Program-made: the position numbers and the translations under genes
Shown here: positions 27,227 to 36,553 of the stretch, in pieces
Layout: every line of letters begins with the position of its first letter
How positions within the stretch are numbered: the first letter of the stretch is position 1
Notes under the pieces: generated by a model
Databases searched by the model: none
What the model saw: the letters and a program-made list of their open reading frames with translations, nothing else
What the model was told of the DNA's origin: nothing
Source of the DNA: CAYYJR01 sp964472305
Lineage (GTDB): Bacteria; Armatimonadota; Hebobacteria; CAIYQO01
Length of the DNA: 64,000 bases
Direction: 5' to 3'
NCBI GenBank assembly: GCA_964472305.1
Contig: CAYYJR010000003.1
Span: 62,001 to 126,000 of the forward strand

Positions 27227-29278
27227 TTACCCGGTAGCGAAGCATTCTTTGCGCGTGATCATCACTTCGTACTCACGTTCCCCGACCGGGAGGTGGGCAA
27301 TGAAGACGTGTTCTCCGCGAGGGGTAAACGTCACTCCGTCGGCGTGCGGGGTTCCCGCGGCCAGCCACAGGAGGAGCGGACCGCTCTCATGCATCACCAG
27401 GGACAAGCGCTCCGGTGTGCAATCCATCACCTCCACGGCCACCGGTCCCAGGTACTTGTCGAACCGTCCACCGACCGCCCATCCCTGGTGAATCGGCAGC
27501 AATACGATCAATCGATCGCACAGATTCTCCAGCGTAAAAGTATAGTCCCCATCCAGCCGTGCAACGTGCGCCGCATACCAATCCCAGAGTACCAACCCCT
27601 CGTCCGGCAGTGGGGTGAGACCCGCATACGGTTGGAGCATCACGCCGCGCCGGCGAAAATCGTCGGGAGTGATGCATGCCGACAGCGGGGCCTCCGTCTC
27701 GACGAGGTGATACGCCGCGATCGCCGCGGCGCCACCGGCCAGCGGGGCAATCACCCGATAGGGGTGCGCATCGCCTCCACTTGCGGTGACCGTCACATCG
27801 CACGTGGGATATTCCACAAACAGGCTCTCCGGCAGCGGGGTCGCGGGCGCGAGGGGGCGCAGCAACCGCCCATCCGCATAGCAGAGCGGCATGATCAGTT
27901 CCCCAACAAACTGGTCCGGCGCATCCGAAAGATACACCGGCCCTCCGGAGAGCGCTTTGGACACCGCCATCATGCGACCGGCCAGCGGATCGCAGGAATG
28001 GAACATGTCGTGGTCCCCCCAGAGCAATTGGCCGTGCCAGGGAATATTGGCGTAGGATTGGAACAGGTGCGCCCGTGCTTCGGCTGCATGCCCCTTGACA
28101 TAGTCACCGCTGCAGCGCGACGCATTACTGTAGGCGTGATTGAAGAGATTATACGGGCCCTGGGCGTTGCAGTTCAGTAATGCAAGTTGCTGCTGAGGCA
28201 ACAATGCTTCCAGCGCCTGGTTCATCCGCCAGGATTGCCGGTACGGATTCGCGGTGGGCCGGCGCTCCGGTTGCTCCAGGCAATGATTCCAGTGAGAAGC
28301 ACCGCAAAAGAACGCGATGGGAAACGACATAAAATCGATTTTCACGAAATCGAAGCCTGCGGCTGCATTGAGCAAAGCATGGATAAATCCCTGTGCTGCC
28401 TGTGGAGTATCCTGGGGCAACATCCCCCCGTAGGCATTCGGAACCAGCAGCTCCGGCGGGATGCCGGTCTGGTTCTCGACCGGATCGATCCCACACATGC
28501 CCGCGCTGAACGGGAGCCACAGGCCCAGCCACGCGATGCCGTCGGCATGCCGGCGTTTCAGTAAAGGCGCAAATCCCTGGGGAAATTTCACCGGATCAGG
28601 GGCGAAGCTGCGCAGGCGGCGCTCAAAATACGTCTCGGGATTGACGAAGTCCTGATGCCCATCATCGATGAGCAGATACCGTACCGGTACGGGGCTTTCC
28701 TGGATGCGCTCCATGGTCTGATATAACAGGTCGCTGCTGATATCCCGGTTATATTCCTCCCAGGAGCACCACCCCAGATAGCGGAACGGCTCGGGGTAGG
28801 GTTTCTCTTCGCGCAGTTTCATCGAGGGAATCACCGTGCCGGCCAGGCGAAACACCTCGGCAAATACCCGGTAGGGATCCGGGGATGCGGCCCAGGCTAG
28901 CACGGGCTGTTCGCCCGTAACGGCTTCGGTGCCATGGCCGCCGACGCGCAAGAGCAGTCGGCCATCCGTCGGACTGAACCACCCATACGAGTCGCGGTGC
29001 GCCAGCGGCAACAGGCCGAGATAACCGGTCTCGGTCTGCACGAGCAGGAACATGCCCCCTTCCGGGAGGGCCGTCATCGCCGTGGCGACAAAGGGATGCA
29101 CCACGCAACTGGATACCGGCCACCACGGTGACGCGTAGTAGATCAGACGAGTGAACGCGGGAAGGTCGAGTGCGATGGCGGTATGTATACCCCGCCAATC
29201 CTCGGTCACGGCATCCAATGCATGCCGGATGATGCCGGCATCTTCGATTGCCGCGCATGGAATCTTCATCATGTTCAT
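27227..29278 (-). CDS. Sip1/raffinose synthase-type GH36 alpha-galactosidase-like protein
   Basis: 683 aa starting at ATG 29278, which follows GAGGGGAGCAGCA; the frame extends 29 codons upstream but without a ribosome site. The barrel carries GH36 features: YLGWCSWEEYNRDI (~167-180), YLLIDDGHQDF (~201-211), nucleophile Asp315 in FDFVKIDF and acid/base Asp392 in SRCSGDYVKGH. There is no signal peptide, so it is likely cytoplasmic. Sip1-like enzymes hydrolyse or transfer alpha-galactosyl units of raffinose-family or related sugars; the precise substrate is unknown. It fits with GH26 in degradation of galactomannan-type oligosaccharides, an inference from context. Confidence 0.82.
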   Translation of the reverse strand: MNMMKIPCAAIEDAGIIRHALDAVTEDWRGIHTAIALDLPAFTRLIYYASPWWPVSSCVVHPFVATAMTALPEGGMFLLVQTETGYLGLLPLAHRDSYGWFSPTDGRLLLRVGGHGTEAVTGEQPVLAWAASPDPYRVFAEVFRLAGTVIPSMKLREEKPYPEPFRYLGWCSWEEYNRDISSDLLYQTMERIQESPVPVRYLLIDDGHQDFVNPETYFERRLRSFAPDPVKFPQGFAPLLKRRHADGIAWLGLWLPFSAGMCGIDPVENQTGIPPELLVPNAYGGMLPQDTPQAAQGFIHALLNAAAGFDFVKIDFMSFPIAFFCGASHWNHCLEQPERRPTANPYRQSWRMNQALEALLPQQQLALLNCNAQGPYNLFNHAYSNASRCSGDYVKGHAAEARAHLFQSYANIPWHGQLLWGDHDMFHSCDPLAGRMMAVSKALSGGPVYLSDAPDQFVGELIMPLCYADGRLLRPLAPATPLPESLFVEYPTCDVTVTASGGDAHPYRVIAPLAGGAAAIAAYHLVETEAPLSACITPDDFRRRGVMLQPYAGLTPLPDEGLVLWDWYAAHVARLDGDYTFTLENLCDRLIVLLPIHQGWAVGGRFDKYLGPVAVEVMDCTPERLSLVMHESGPLLLWLAAGTPHADGVTFTPRGEHVFIAHLPVGEREYEVMITRKECFATG

Positions 29279-29601
29279 TGCTGCTCCCCTCACACACGAT
29301 ACTGTCGCGCATGTGACTGATGATCGTACATTACATGGCCTGGGTGTCTCACCACACGCAAGCATTCGGTGTAGATGATCAGCCGCTAACCGTTCAATAA
29401 CCGTTTCTGTTCACTTTGTCTGTTTCCTCTCCCATCAGTAAACGCGGCATGGCGCAACATCCAAGGCTGCACGGATTTGTAACTCCAAAACTGAACGGCT
29501 ATGCTATCGGTGAGGGAGAGACGGAGGACAGACGATAGTTATTGGTCATTCCTATCGTCCATCTTCATACGCCGTTTCCCTTGATGCCGCGCTTCCAATA
29601 A
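29279..29601. other. Intergenic region between the GH36-like and Uup genes
   Basis: 323 bp. It holds a small inverted repeat, GACGATAG (29531-29538) with CTATCGTC (29552-29559), downstream of the Uup stop; no T-run follows on the minus strand, so it is a weak terminator at best. No other feature is seen. Confidence 0.35.
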
Positions 29602-31416
29602 TCAGGCGTTCGCCTTTTCTTCCAGCTCCTGCCAACGGGCGTAGAGGATTTTGACGTGTTCTTCGGCGGCGTGGTGGCGGCGGCTCCACTCATGCAGGCG
29701 CTGATGATCGGCGAGAACGGCGGGATCCCGCATTGCCTGCAGCGCGGCATCCACTGCGGCTTCGGCATGCAGGATAGCGACCTCCATCCCTTCCAACTCA
29801 CGCTCTTCGCTCCAGCTCAGTTTTTTCACCGGTTTGGACGTACCGGGGCGCGGAGCGGGTTTGACGGCGGGTTTCACTGGAGCCTTTTGCGCCTGCGCCC
29901 GTTCCGCCTGCGCCCGTTCCCATTGCGTGTATTCGGTGAAGTACGCGGCAGTGCCGGCGCCGTCCAGCGCCAGCAGGCCGGTGCACAGCCGGTCGAGCAG
30001 GTAGCGGTCGTGGGTCACCAGCACCAGCGTGCCGGGGAAGTCCGCCAGGCTCTCCTCCAACACCTCCAGCGAGGGGATATCCAGATCGTTGGTCGGCTCG
30101 TCGAGGATGAGCACATCGGCGGGACGGCGCATCAGGTGGGCGATGTGAATACGCGCCTGCTCGCCGCCCGACAACTCGCCCACCGGCAGCGGCAACTGCT
30201 CCGGGGTAAACAGGAAGCGTTTCGCCCACGCGGTGACGTGCAGGTACTGCCCGCGATACTCCACCTGGTCGCCGGTGGGGGCCAACGCCTCGCGCAGCGT
30301 CAGCCGCGGGTCCAACGACTCGCGCGACTGGCGGAAGTATACGATGCGCAGATTCTCCGCCTGCCACAGCGTGCCGCGGTCGGACGCCAGTTCGCCGGAC
30401 AACAACCGCAACAGCGTCGTCTTGCCGCTGCCGTTGGCGCCCAGCAGCCCCAGCCGCATGCCCGCCAGCAACTCCACATCCAGATTGCGGAACAGCGCAC
30501 GTCCACCGAGCGACTTGTCGAGGCCGCGCGCCGTCAGCAGCTTTTTCGTGCGACGCCCGCTGGCGGTGAAATCGATCTGCACCGTGCGCCCTTGCGCGTT
30601 GCGCTCGCGCGTGTCCGCCAGTGTCTCCATCAACTGCGCCGCATCCTCGATACGACCCTTTGCCTTGGTGGTGCGTGCCCGCGCGCCGCGCTGCAGCCAC
30701 GCCGCCTCGCGCCGCGCCATGCTCTCCAGCGCCTGTTGCCGACTCTGCTGCCCCAGCAGATACTCCTCACGTTTCAGCAGAAAGTCGCTGTAGTGCCCCT
30801 CCGCAGTGAAAAATCCGTCGGGATAGGCGCGACTGATTTCGACCACGCGGGTGGCTACCCGCTCCAGCAGGTAGCGGTCGTGGCTCACCAGCATGCAGGC
30901 CCACGGCGCGTCGACGAGTAGTTGCTCCAGCCAGAGGATGCCTTCCAGGTCCAGGTGATTGGTGGGTTCGTCCAGCAGCAGCAGCTCCGGCTCGGTGATC
31001 AGCGCGCGAGCCAGCGCCAGCCGTTTCTTCCACCCGCCGGAGAGCGAGGCTGCCGGTTGCTCCGGATCGGGGAAGTCCAGCTTGCCGCGTAGAATGTCGA
31101 CCCGCACCTGTCGCTCGTGGGCGTCGAGCGCGCTATCCGCCTGCGCGTCGAGCAGCACCGATTCCACCGTGGCCGCCTCGGGGAAAGCATCCACCTGCGG
31201 CACATAGGCCAGCCGCAACCCGCGCTTCCCGGCGATCTCGCCATCATCGGGCTGTTCCAGACCGGCGAGGATGCGCAGCAGCGTAGACTTGCCCGCGCCG
31301 TTCGGCCCGATCAAGCCCAGCCGCTCTCCATCGCCGATGCCGAAGGAGATGCCGCGGAACAACGGACGCAACCCGTGCGTCCTGGTGACGTTATCGCAAG
31401 TGAGTAAAAATGCCAT
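29602..31416 (-). CDS. uup: ABC-F ATPase of the Uup type
   Basis: 604 aa with two ABC domains and no membrane segment. Walker A motifs are GPNGAGKST (~34) and GANGSGKTT (~333); signatures are LSGGWKKRLALARAL and LSGGEQARIHIAHLM. The linker between them is short and basic (QRGARARTTKAKGRIEDA), and a C-terminal coiled coil (LEGMEVAILHAEAAVDA to WQELEEKAN) marks the Uup subfamily. ABC-F proteins bind the ribosome or, for Uup, branched DNA structures. The ATG at 31416 gives the standard MAFLLTCDNV start; ATG 31437 is also open. It is transcribed divergently from the HD gene. Confidence 0.9.
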   Translation of the reverse strand: MAFLLTCDNVTRTHGLRPLFRGISFGIGDGERLGLIGPNGAGKSTLLRILAGLEQPDDGEIAGKRGLRLAYVPQVDAFPEAATVESVLLDAQADSALDAHERQVRVDILRGKLDFPDPEQPAASLSGGWKKRLALARALITEPELLLLDEPTNHLDLEGILWLEQLLVDAPWACMLVSHDRYLLERVATRVVEISRAYPDGFFTAEGHYSDFLLKREEYLLGQQSRQQALESMARREAAWLQRGARARTTKAKGRIEDAAQLMETLADTRERNAQGRTVQIDFTASGRRTKKLLTARGLDKSLGGRALFRNLDVELLAGMRLGLLGANGSGKTTLLRLLSGELASDRGTLWQAENLRIVYFRQSRESLDPRLTLREALAPTGDQVEYRGQYLHVTAWAKRFLFTPEQLPLPVGELSGGEQARIHIAHLMRRPADVLILDEPTNDLDIPSLEVLEESLADFPGTLVLVTHDRYLLDRLCTGLLALDGAGTAAYFTEYTQWERAQAERAQAQKAPVKPAVKPAPRPGTSKPVKKLSWSEERELEGMEVAILHAEAAVDAALQAMRDPAVLADHQRLHEWSRRHHAAEEHVKILYARWQELEEKANA

Positions 31417-31485
31417 GGCGTGAATTCGCCATACCATACCCTACAATGGCGCTTTTCGCAACCGGGTGGGAAAGGATTTTCCGGC

Positions 31486-31998
31486 ATGGGCACGGAACAC
31501 TCAGGCATGATGGTCGACATCATGCCGATTGATTGGGATACGCTGTGGCGCGTACTGGACGACCGGTTCGCGCTGGGGCACGCTTCCATTCACGGTCCCG
31601 AGCACTGGCGGCGGGTGGAGCGCTACGCAGTGCACGTCGCCGAGCAAAGCGGCGGCGATGCGCTGGTCGTGCGCCTGTTCGCGATCTTCCATGATGTCTG
31701 CCGGCTCAACGACAGCGTCGATGATGAGCACGGCGCCCGCGGCGCGGCGCTGGCTGCCCACCTGCGCGGGGAATACTTCGCGTTGTCCGATGCCCGTTTC
31801 GCGCAGCTCCACGATGCCTGCACCTGGCATACGGCCGGACACCTGAGCGACGACCCGACCATCGGTGCCTGCTGGGATGCCGATCGGCTGGATATCTGGC
31901 GCGTGGGGTATACGCCGCACGAACGTTTCATGAGTACCGACCATGCCCGCGCGCTGGTGCGCGCCGGTCGGATTGGCCCGCGGCATCTGCCACGCTGA
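31486..31998 (+). CDS. HD-domain metal-dependent phosphohydrolase
   Basis: A 170-aa HD protein. The metal ligands are visible: His in SIHGPEHWRRVERYA, His-Asp in AIFHDVCRLND, and a distal Asp in WDADRLDIWRVG. This is the pattern of small stand-alone HD phosphohydrolases. GGAAAGGA precedes ATG 31486; the frame extends to 31420 without a site. The stop at 31998 lies 7 bp from the convergent acetyltransferase stop. The substrate, perhaps a nucleotide, is unknown. Confidence 0.82.
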   Translation: MGTEHSGMMVDIMPIDWDTLWRVLDDRFALGHASIHGPEHWRRVERYAVHVAEQSGGDALVVRLFAIFHDVCRLNDSVDDEHGARGAALAAHLRGEYFALSDARFAQLHDACTWHTAGHLSDDPTIGACWDADRLDIWRVGYTPHERFMSTDHARALVRAGRIGPRHLPR

Positions 31999-32005
31999 CT
32001 CCGGA

Positions 32006-33202
32006 TTATTCCGCGGCGTGGTACTCGGTATGCGTGCTGGTTTTCATCAACAAGCCGCGCAACAGCCGCCGCACGTGGTAGTCCAGGTGCACCGGCGCGC
32101 GCCGGAGCAGATGGCACCCAGAATCGAGCTGGGGGATGATGGCCGCACCGAGCGACGAACGCGCCAGCGCGAGATGCACGCGTGGGTGCGCGGACCCATT
32201 ATAGACCAGTTTATACTGCACCGCGCCATGACCCAGGTTAACCCGGGTAATGCCCCGACGTATCGCCCAACGGATGGTATGGTTCATCAGCACCATGCCC
32301 GGACTGTAGCGCTTGGGAATCGCTTCGGTGTCGCGCGCGATGAATTGCGCATAGAGCGTATCCTGACCGGGCAGGTGGTAGATGACCTGCACGACCAGCG
32401 TCCGCTCCGCCGCGCGCAGCACCGTCACCGTGCCATAACCGTTTCGCACCGCCCAGTCCAGCATCTCCTGATAAGCGGCAAGCTGCCCTGGTCGGTCGAA
32501 TTCACAACCTCCGGGCCGGTCGCCCCAGCGCTGCCGGAAGAGCCGCAGAAATTCGGCAAAGGCGTCGCGGCATGCCGCCGGGTCAGTGAGAAACTCTACC
32601 GCCAGATCGGGGTAGTCGCGCTCGAGCGTGCGCTCCGCCTGGCGCATATCCTTGCGCGTCGAGGGCGTCAGTGCCTCCAGCAACTCCTCCCAACTCGGCG
32701 GCAGCAGACTAATGGCGGTGGGAGGCGTTTTCGTGGAGATGACGGAGATAAGCCCCTGCCGGTCCGCGGCGGCGGTGATCCCTTCCCGGTGGCCGTCATC
32801 ACGGCAGTTTCCGAACGACAACAACGACTTGCCTGATCGCTCACATAACCAGCGCAAAGCGCCTTCCCAGGCGTCGACGGCCTCGGTGGGATCGATCAGC
32901 ATCTGCGCATCGTCCTGCGGAAACCAGGAGAGCAACCCCCAGCTCCACGGGCTTTTCTTGTGTAGTGGGAGCAGCGCGATCGGATGCCCGTGCTTCCGCA
33001 CGAGCAGGATGGAGGCATCGGTGATGACGCGATGGCGGATGGCCGGCTCGAACCACTCCCGCCGGGTGAAGATCGACGCCGCGGCATCCCGCGCTGAAAG
33101 CATATCCCACGCGTCGCACACCTGTGCCGGCAATTCTGACCGCCAGGGTGTCAATTCGAACGTAACAGCGGATGCGCCGAGTAATCTATCCATTGTGACC
33201 AT
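32006..33202 (-). CDS. CelD/BcsL-type GNAT acetyltransferase
   Basis: 398 aa. The C-terminal half is the GNAT-fold block of the CelD/BcsL and FemAB-like group: AYQEMLDWAVRNGYGTVTVL, YAQFIARDTEAIPKRYSPGMVLMNHTIRWAI, and a glycine-rich acetyl-CoA end (VNLGHGAVQYKLVYN). The N-terminal half (TRREWFEPAIRHR, SILLVRKHGHPIALLPL) is the paired GNAT-like half. Such enzymes often modify exopolysaccharides or envelope glycans. ATG 33202 follows GGTGGAG by 7 bp. It converges on the HD gene with an 7-bp gap. Confidence 0.8.
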   Translation of the reverse strand: MVTMDRLLGASAVTFELTPWRSELPAQVCDAWDMLSARDAAASIFTRREWFEPAIRHRVITDASILLVRKHGHPIALLPLHKKSPWSWGLLSWFPQDDAQMLIDPTEAVDAWEGALRWLCERSGKSLLSFGNCRDDGHREGITAAADRQGLISVISTKTPPTAISLLPPSWEELLEALTPSTRKDMRQAERTLERDYPDLAVEFLTDPAACRDAFAEFLRLFRQRWGDRPGGCEFDRPGQLAAYQEMLDWAVRNGYGTVTVLRAAERTLVVQVIYHLPGQDTLYAQFIARDTEAIPKRYSPGMVLMNHTIRWAIRRGITRVNLGHGAVQYKLVYNGSAHPRVHLALARSSLGAAIIPQLDSGCHLLRRAPVHLDYHVRRLLRGLLMKTSTHTEYHAAE

Positions 33203-33658
33203 TGTTTCGCTCCACCAGAAGAAATATACGCGAAAGATACGCCTTTCATCCAGGAATCGTTATTATAGTCGTCCCCATCAGCGGGTGGTGTCGTGGTAAC
33301 GAAACCAATGGCATAGAAAACCCGATTGACCAGCAGATAATGACAACTATTCGTCGCCGGATGGCCTGACCGCTGTGATGGCAAGTGGGGCGGAATCGTC
33401 ACCATTCATCTCGTGCGGCACCCACCAGGTGGGAACGGCTATCCCGGATGGAGGCACCGTGCAATATCGTCTGCGGTGGCACAATCAGCATGGGAGGCCA
33501 TCGGTATTCGCTCCTGCCTATGGACTTGCTGGGAGGATTCGCATCGAACGTGCCCGGCGGGCGGCCGTGTCCCCGCGTATTGAGGACTGTTCAGTTTTGG
33601 AGTGACAGCATCGCAGTGACCCGAAAGGATCGGTCGGTCGCGTGGCGAACATAACGGT
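33203..33658. other. Divergent intergenic region upstream of the BcsL-type and Eis-type genes
   Basis: 456 bp between divergent genes. The sequence GTTCAGTTTTGGAGT (33589-33603) recurs inverted at 29481-29497, which could be chance in a window of this size. No promoter or gene is convincing. Confidence 0.3.
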
Positions 33659-33940
33659 ATGCATGATGCATCGACTCGCGCGCAACACTGGCGCTCAACA
33701 GCGCGTTTGCTCTGCGGCTGCATGATCAGCCTGCTGGTGGCGATGACCGCGATCGTGCTGGGCTCTCTGCTGGTGAGTCTCGGTTTCCCACCCGAAACGA
33801 TCGGCCCAGTGGAATGGCTCGCGCCACAGTTGGGGTTGGCATGGGGTGCGGCGTGGGTGGGTGGTCGGGCGGCCGGATCGCCATGGCGCGCCGTCCTGAG
33901 TGTCGGCATCGTGGTGCTCACAGTTTGGTGGGCGAGGTGA
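33659..33940 (+). CDS. Small hydrophobic membrane protein
   Basis: 93 aa with two or three predicted membrane helices (about MISLLVAMTAIVLGSLLVSL and the C-terminal LSVGIVVLTVWW) and a Gly/Ala-rich middle (GLAWGAAWVGGRAAG). The start is uncertain; no good Shine-Dalgarno precedes ATG 33659. Codon use and the long hydrophobic stretches make it plausible, and it lies 45 bp before the Eis-like gene on the same strand. No family recognised. Confidence 0.45.
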   Translation: MHDASTRAQHWRSTARLLCGCMISLLVAMTAIVLGSLLVSLGFPPETIGPVEWLAPQLGLAWGAAWVGGRAAGSPWRAVLSVGIVVLTVWWAR

Positions 33941-33985
33941 TGAATTATCTGTATCTGGAGCGCGCAAACGGCTCCCTGGGCAGCG

Positions 33986-35194
33986 ATGACGAAGACTGAT
34001 GTATTGCAGGTAATCGCACCGGACCGCACCCGGCATGGCGCGGCGGTGTGCGATCTGGTTGCCAAGGTGTTCACCATTCAGAACTACTACTATGGGCGCG
34101 CCTGGTGCCGTGACGCGTATATCGGGCACAGCCATTATGATTGGGACGCCTCGCGCATCGGGTTGCTGGCTGGGGAGATTGTCACCCATTACGGGGTGTG
34201 GGATTATCGCATGCGCATTGGCACGGCGGTCGTGCGTGCCGGCGGCATCGGCGCGGTGGCCACCCACGGCGAGCAACGCAAGCGCGGATTCATGGCGAAG
34301 ACGGCGGCGGTCTCCATGGCAGCCATGCGCGCGCTGGGTTACGACGTGAGCGTGTTGTTCGGCATCGACAACTTCTACGACCGCTACGGCTACGTTCGGT
34401 CGTGGTCGGAGACGATCTACTGGGTGAATACATCCGACCTGCCGGCGGAGAAGCCGCACACCCGCCCGCGCGCCTTTGCTCCACGCCATCGTGACGACCT
34501 GGCCGCGCTGTATAACCGTGACAACGCCGACGTCACCGGCACCGCGGTGAAGCCCACCTATCAGCGTTGCGGCATGCCACAGGCGTGCGAAGGCGTGTGC
34601 TGGACGGGCGCGGACGGCATGGCGGCGGGTTACCTGCTCTACCGCCGCAACGGCACGATGCTGCAGCACGTGGAATCAGCCGGCGACGCCGTGGAGCGTC
34701 TGCGCGTGCTGGGCTCGCTGGCCCGGCGGCACGGGTGCCAGACGGTGGAGTGTTTCGCGCTGCCGTATGCCGACCCGCTATGCCGGTTACTGAGCCAGGG
34801 CAACTGCCGCGTAGAGGTGCGCCACCGGAAAAACGGCGGGGCGATGATCGCGCTGCTGAACCTGCCGCAACTGCTGGGAAAGATCGCCGGCGAACTGACC
34901 CGCCGCCTGCAGGCATCGCCGCTAGCCGGTTGGGAAGGCGCTTTGCGCATCGACGGGCCGGAACAGGCGGCGATGCTCATCCTGGCCGGCGGCCGGGTGC
35001 GGGTCACGCCGCCGGCCGATACACCGCATGTCGTGCACGGCGGCCCCGCGCTGGCACAACTGCTCATCGGCACCGACACCCCGCGGGAAATCGCCGCCAC
35101 CGCCCCGCTGCGGCTCTCCGGCGACGCCGCGTTGCTGCTGGAAACCCTCTTCCCCGCGCAGCATCCGATGCTCTCAAACTGGGATCGATTCTAA
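33986..35194 (+). CDS. Eis-type GNAT N-acetyltransferase
   Basis: 402 aa with the Eis architecture. An N-terminal GNAT domain has the acetyl-CoA block GGIGAVATHGEQRKRGFMAK (residues ~93-112); a second GNAT-like half follows to about residue 290; the C-terminus is a sterol-carrier-protein-like domain (GALRIDGPEQAAMLI to PMLSNWDRF). Eis enzymes acetylate aminoglycosides and lysine side chains. The final Trp-Asp-Arg-Phe ending places the terminal carboxylate near the active site in known members. The actual substrate here is unknown. Its TAA overlaps the stop of the convergent FAD oxidoreductase by three bases. Confidence 0.83.
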   Translation: MTKTDVLQVIAPDRTRHGAAVCDLVAKVFTIQNYYYGRAWCRDAYIGHSHYDWDASRIGLLAGEIVTHYGVWDYRMRIGTAVVRAGGIGAVATHGEQRKRGFMAKTAAVSMAAMRALGYDVSVLFGIDNFYDRYGYVRSWSETIYWVNTSDLPAEKPHTRPRAFAPRHRDDLAALYNRDNADVTGTAVKPTYQRCGMPQACEGVCWTGADGMAAGYLLYRRNGTMLQHVESAGDAVERLRVLGSLARRHGCQTVECFALPYADPLCRLLSQGNCRVEVRHRKNGGAMIALLNLPQLLGKIAGELTRRLQASPLAGWEGALRIDGPEQAAMLILAGGRVRVTPPADTPHVVHGGPALAQLLIGTDTPREIAATAPLRLSGDAALLLETLFPAQHPMLSNWDRF

Positions 35195-36480
35195 TCGGGC
35201 AACAACCCTCCGAGGATGCCGTCGGCGGCGCGGATGCCGCTAGCCCAGGCGGCGGTGATGCCGCGGCTGGTGCCGGCGCCGTCGCCCACCAGATACAGGT
35301 GGTCCGCTGCCCGGAAGTGAGCATCGAGGAAGCGCGGTTTGTTAGCGTAAAGTTTGATTTCCGGATAATACATAATGGTGCTGGGGTGGAGCACGCCCGG
35401 CACGATAGTATCCAGCAGCTTCAATGACGCCCAGATGTTGCGCATGACGCGGCCCGGCATGGCCAGGCTGATGTCACCCGCGGTGCAGCCGGCCAATGAT
35501 GGCTGGAAGTCATACAAGTCATCGCAGAAGGTGTCGGCCTTCGAACGTTTCCCCAGCCGAAAATCGCCCACCCGCTGCATCAGCGGCTGCCCGCCACCCA
35601 GCAGCATCGCCTGGCAACCCAGCATCTCGGCGAACTCCTGCCCGCTAGCCAGCGGTTCGGTCAGTCGCACCGTCTTCAGCAGCGCGAAGTTCACCCGCCC
35701 GCTGCCGTTATGCGCCGTGCTGTAGGCGTGGCCGTTCACGCTGTAATAGCGCATGCCGCCCGGGGTGACATAGCGTTCCTTCACCACGTAGGCGGCGCCG
35801 CTATTGGTGCAGAAGGTGCGCACGCCGGCGGGGAAGTGGAACTTCGGATCGTAGCAGTCGCGCACGATGGGGTAGCGTGATGCCTCGGTCTCAACGCGAA
35901 TGCCGATATCGACGATATTGTCGAGAAAGGGAATGTGCTGCTGTTGCATCACCGTTTGCAGGAAGCGGAATCCGCCGCGTCCGGGCGCCAGCACGACGTC
36001 GCCGAAGCCGATCTGGCGGCGATCCGTTACCACGCGCCGCGATCGAGCGTGAATACCGCGCACCGTCTCCCCTGTGCTGACGTCAATACCGCGACTCGTC
36101 AACTCGGCCATCAACCGCTTGATCAACCGCAACCCACCGTCGGTGCCCAGGTGGCACTGGCGCACGTCGAGCAGGCGCACGTCCAGCCGTTCCGCCCGTC
36201 GCTGATAGAGGCTAAGATTGATGCGCTCCAGCATGGACGGCTCCAGCCGTTGCTCGACCAGCGCCAGGTAGTGCTCCGCCGTCTCGCGCGTCCAACAGTC
36301 AGTCGGAAAGCCCACGGGATACGTGAAATTCATTTTACAGTCATTGCGGAGGCCGCCGGTGCTGCGCGGCGCCTTGTCGATCAACAGCACCCGCAAATCG
36401 GGGCGGCGGTCGCAGAGGTGAAACGCGGCGCCCAGCCCGGCCGGTCCGGTGCCCACAATGATGCAATCGTAGGTATCCAT
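35191..36480 (-). CDS. FAD-dependent oxidoreductase (NAD(P)/FAD Rossmann family)
   Basis: 429 aa from ATG 36480 (AGGGAC upstream; the frame extends 23 codons further without a site). The N-terminal FAD motif is DCIIVGTGPAGLGAAFHL (~5-22), followed by LLIDKAPRS with the ribose-binding acidic residue. The C-terminus has the second FAD motif DHLYLVGDGAGTSRGITAAW. The middle (GFRFLQTVMQQQHIPFLDN; RNIWASLKLLDTIVPGVLHP) is like the uncharacterised flavoprotein dehydrogenase family found in Firmicutes and candidate phyla. Substrate unknown. It overlaps the convergent Eis-like gene at the stop codons. Confidence 0.82.
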   Translation of the reverse strand: MDTYDCIIVGTGPAGLGAAFHLCDRRPDLRVLLIDKAPRSTGGLRNDCKMNFTYPVGFPTDCWTRETAEHYLALVEQRLEPSMLERINLSLYQRRAERLDVRLLDVRQCHLGTDGGLRLIKRLMAELTSRGIDVSTGETVRGIHARSRRVVTDRRQIGFGDVVLAPGRGGFRFLQTVMQQQHIPFLDNIVDIGIRVETEASRYPIVRDCYDPKFHFPAGVRTFCTNSGAAYVVKERYVTPGGMRYYSVNGHAYSTAHNGSGRVNFALLKTVRLTEPLASGQEFAEMLGCQAMLLGGGQPLMQRVGDFRLGKRSKADTFCDDLYDFQPSLAGCTAGDISLAMPGRVMRNIWASLKLLDTIVPGVLHPSTIMYYPEIKLYANKPRFLDAHFRAADHLYLVGDGAGTSRGITAAWASGIRAADGILGGLLPD

Positions 36481-36553
36481 GGGTGTCCCTGTGTTATTGG
36501 CACGGCCACCGCCTCCATACCGGGGAGGGATCGGGAGAGGCTCCGTCAATGAT

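Noticed and set aside
29479..33607. Inverted copies of GTTCAGTTTTGGAGT at ~29481 and ~33589 as transposon ends
   Set aside because: A shared 15-mer is expected by chance in a 64-kb window; the region between holds ordinary genes and no transposase.
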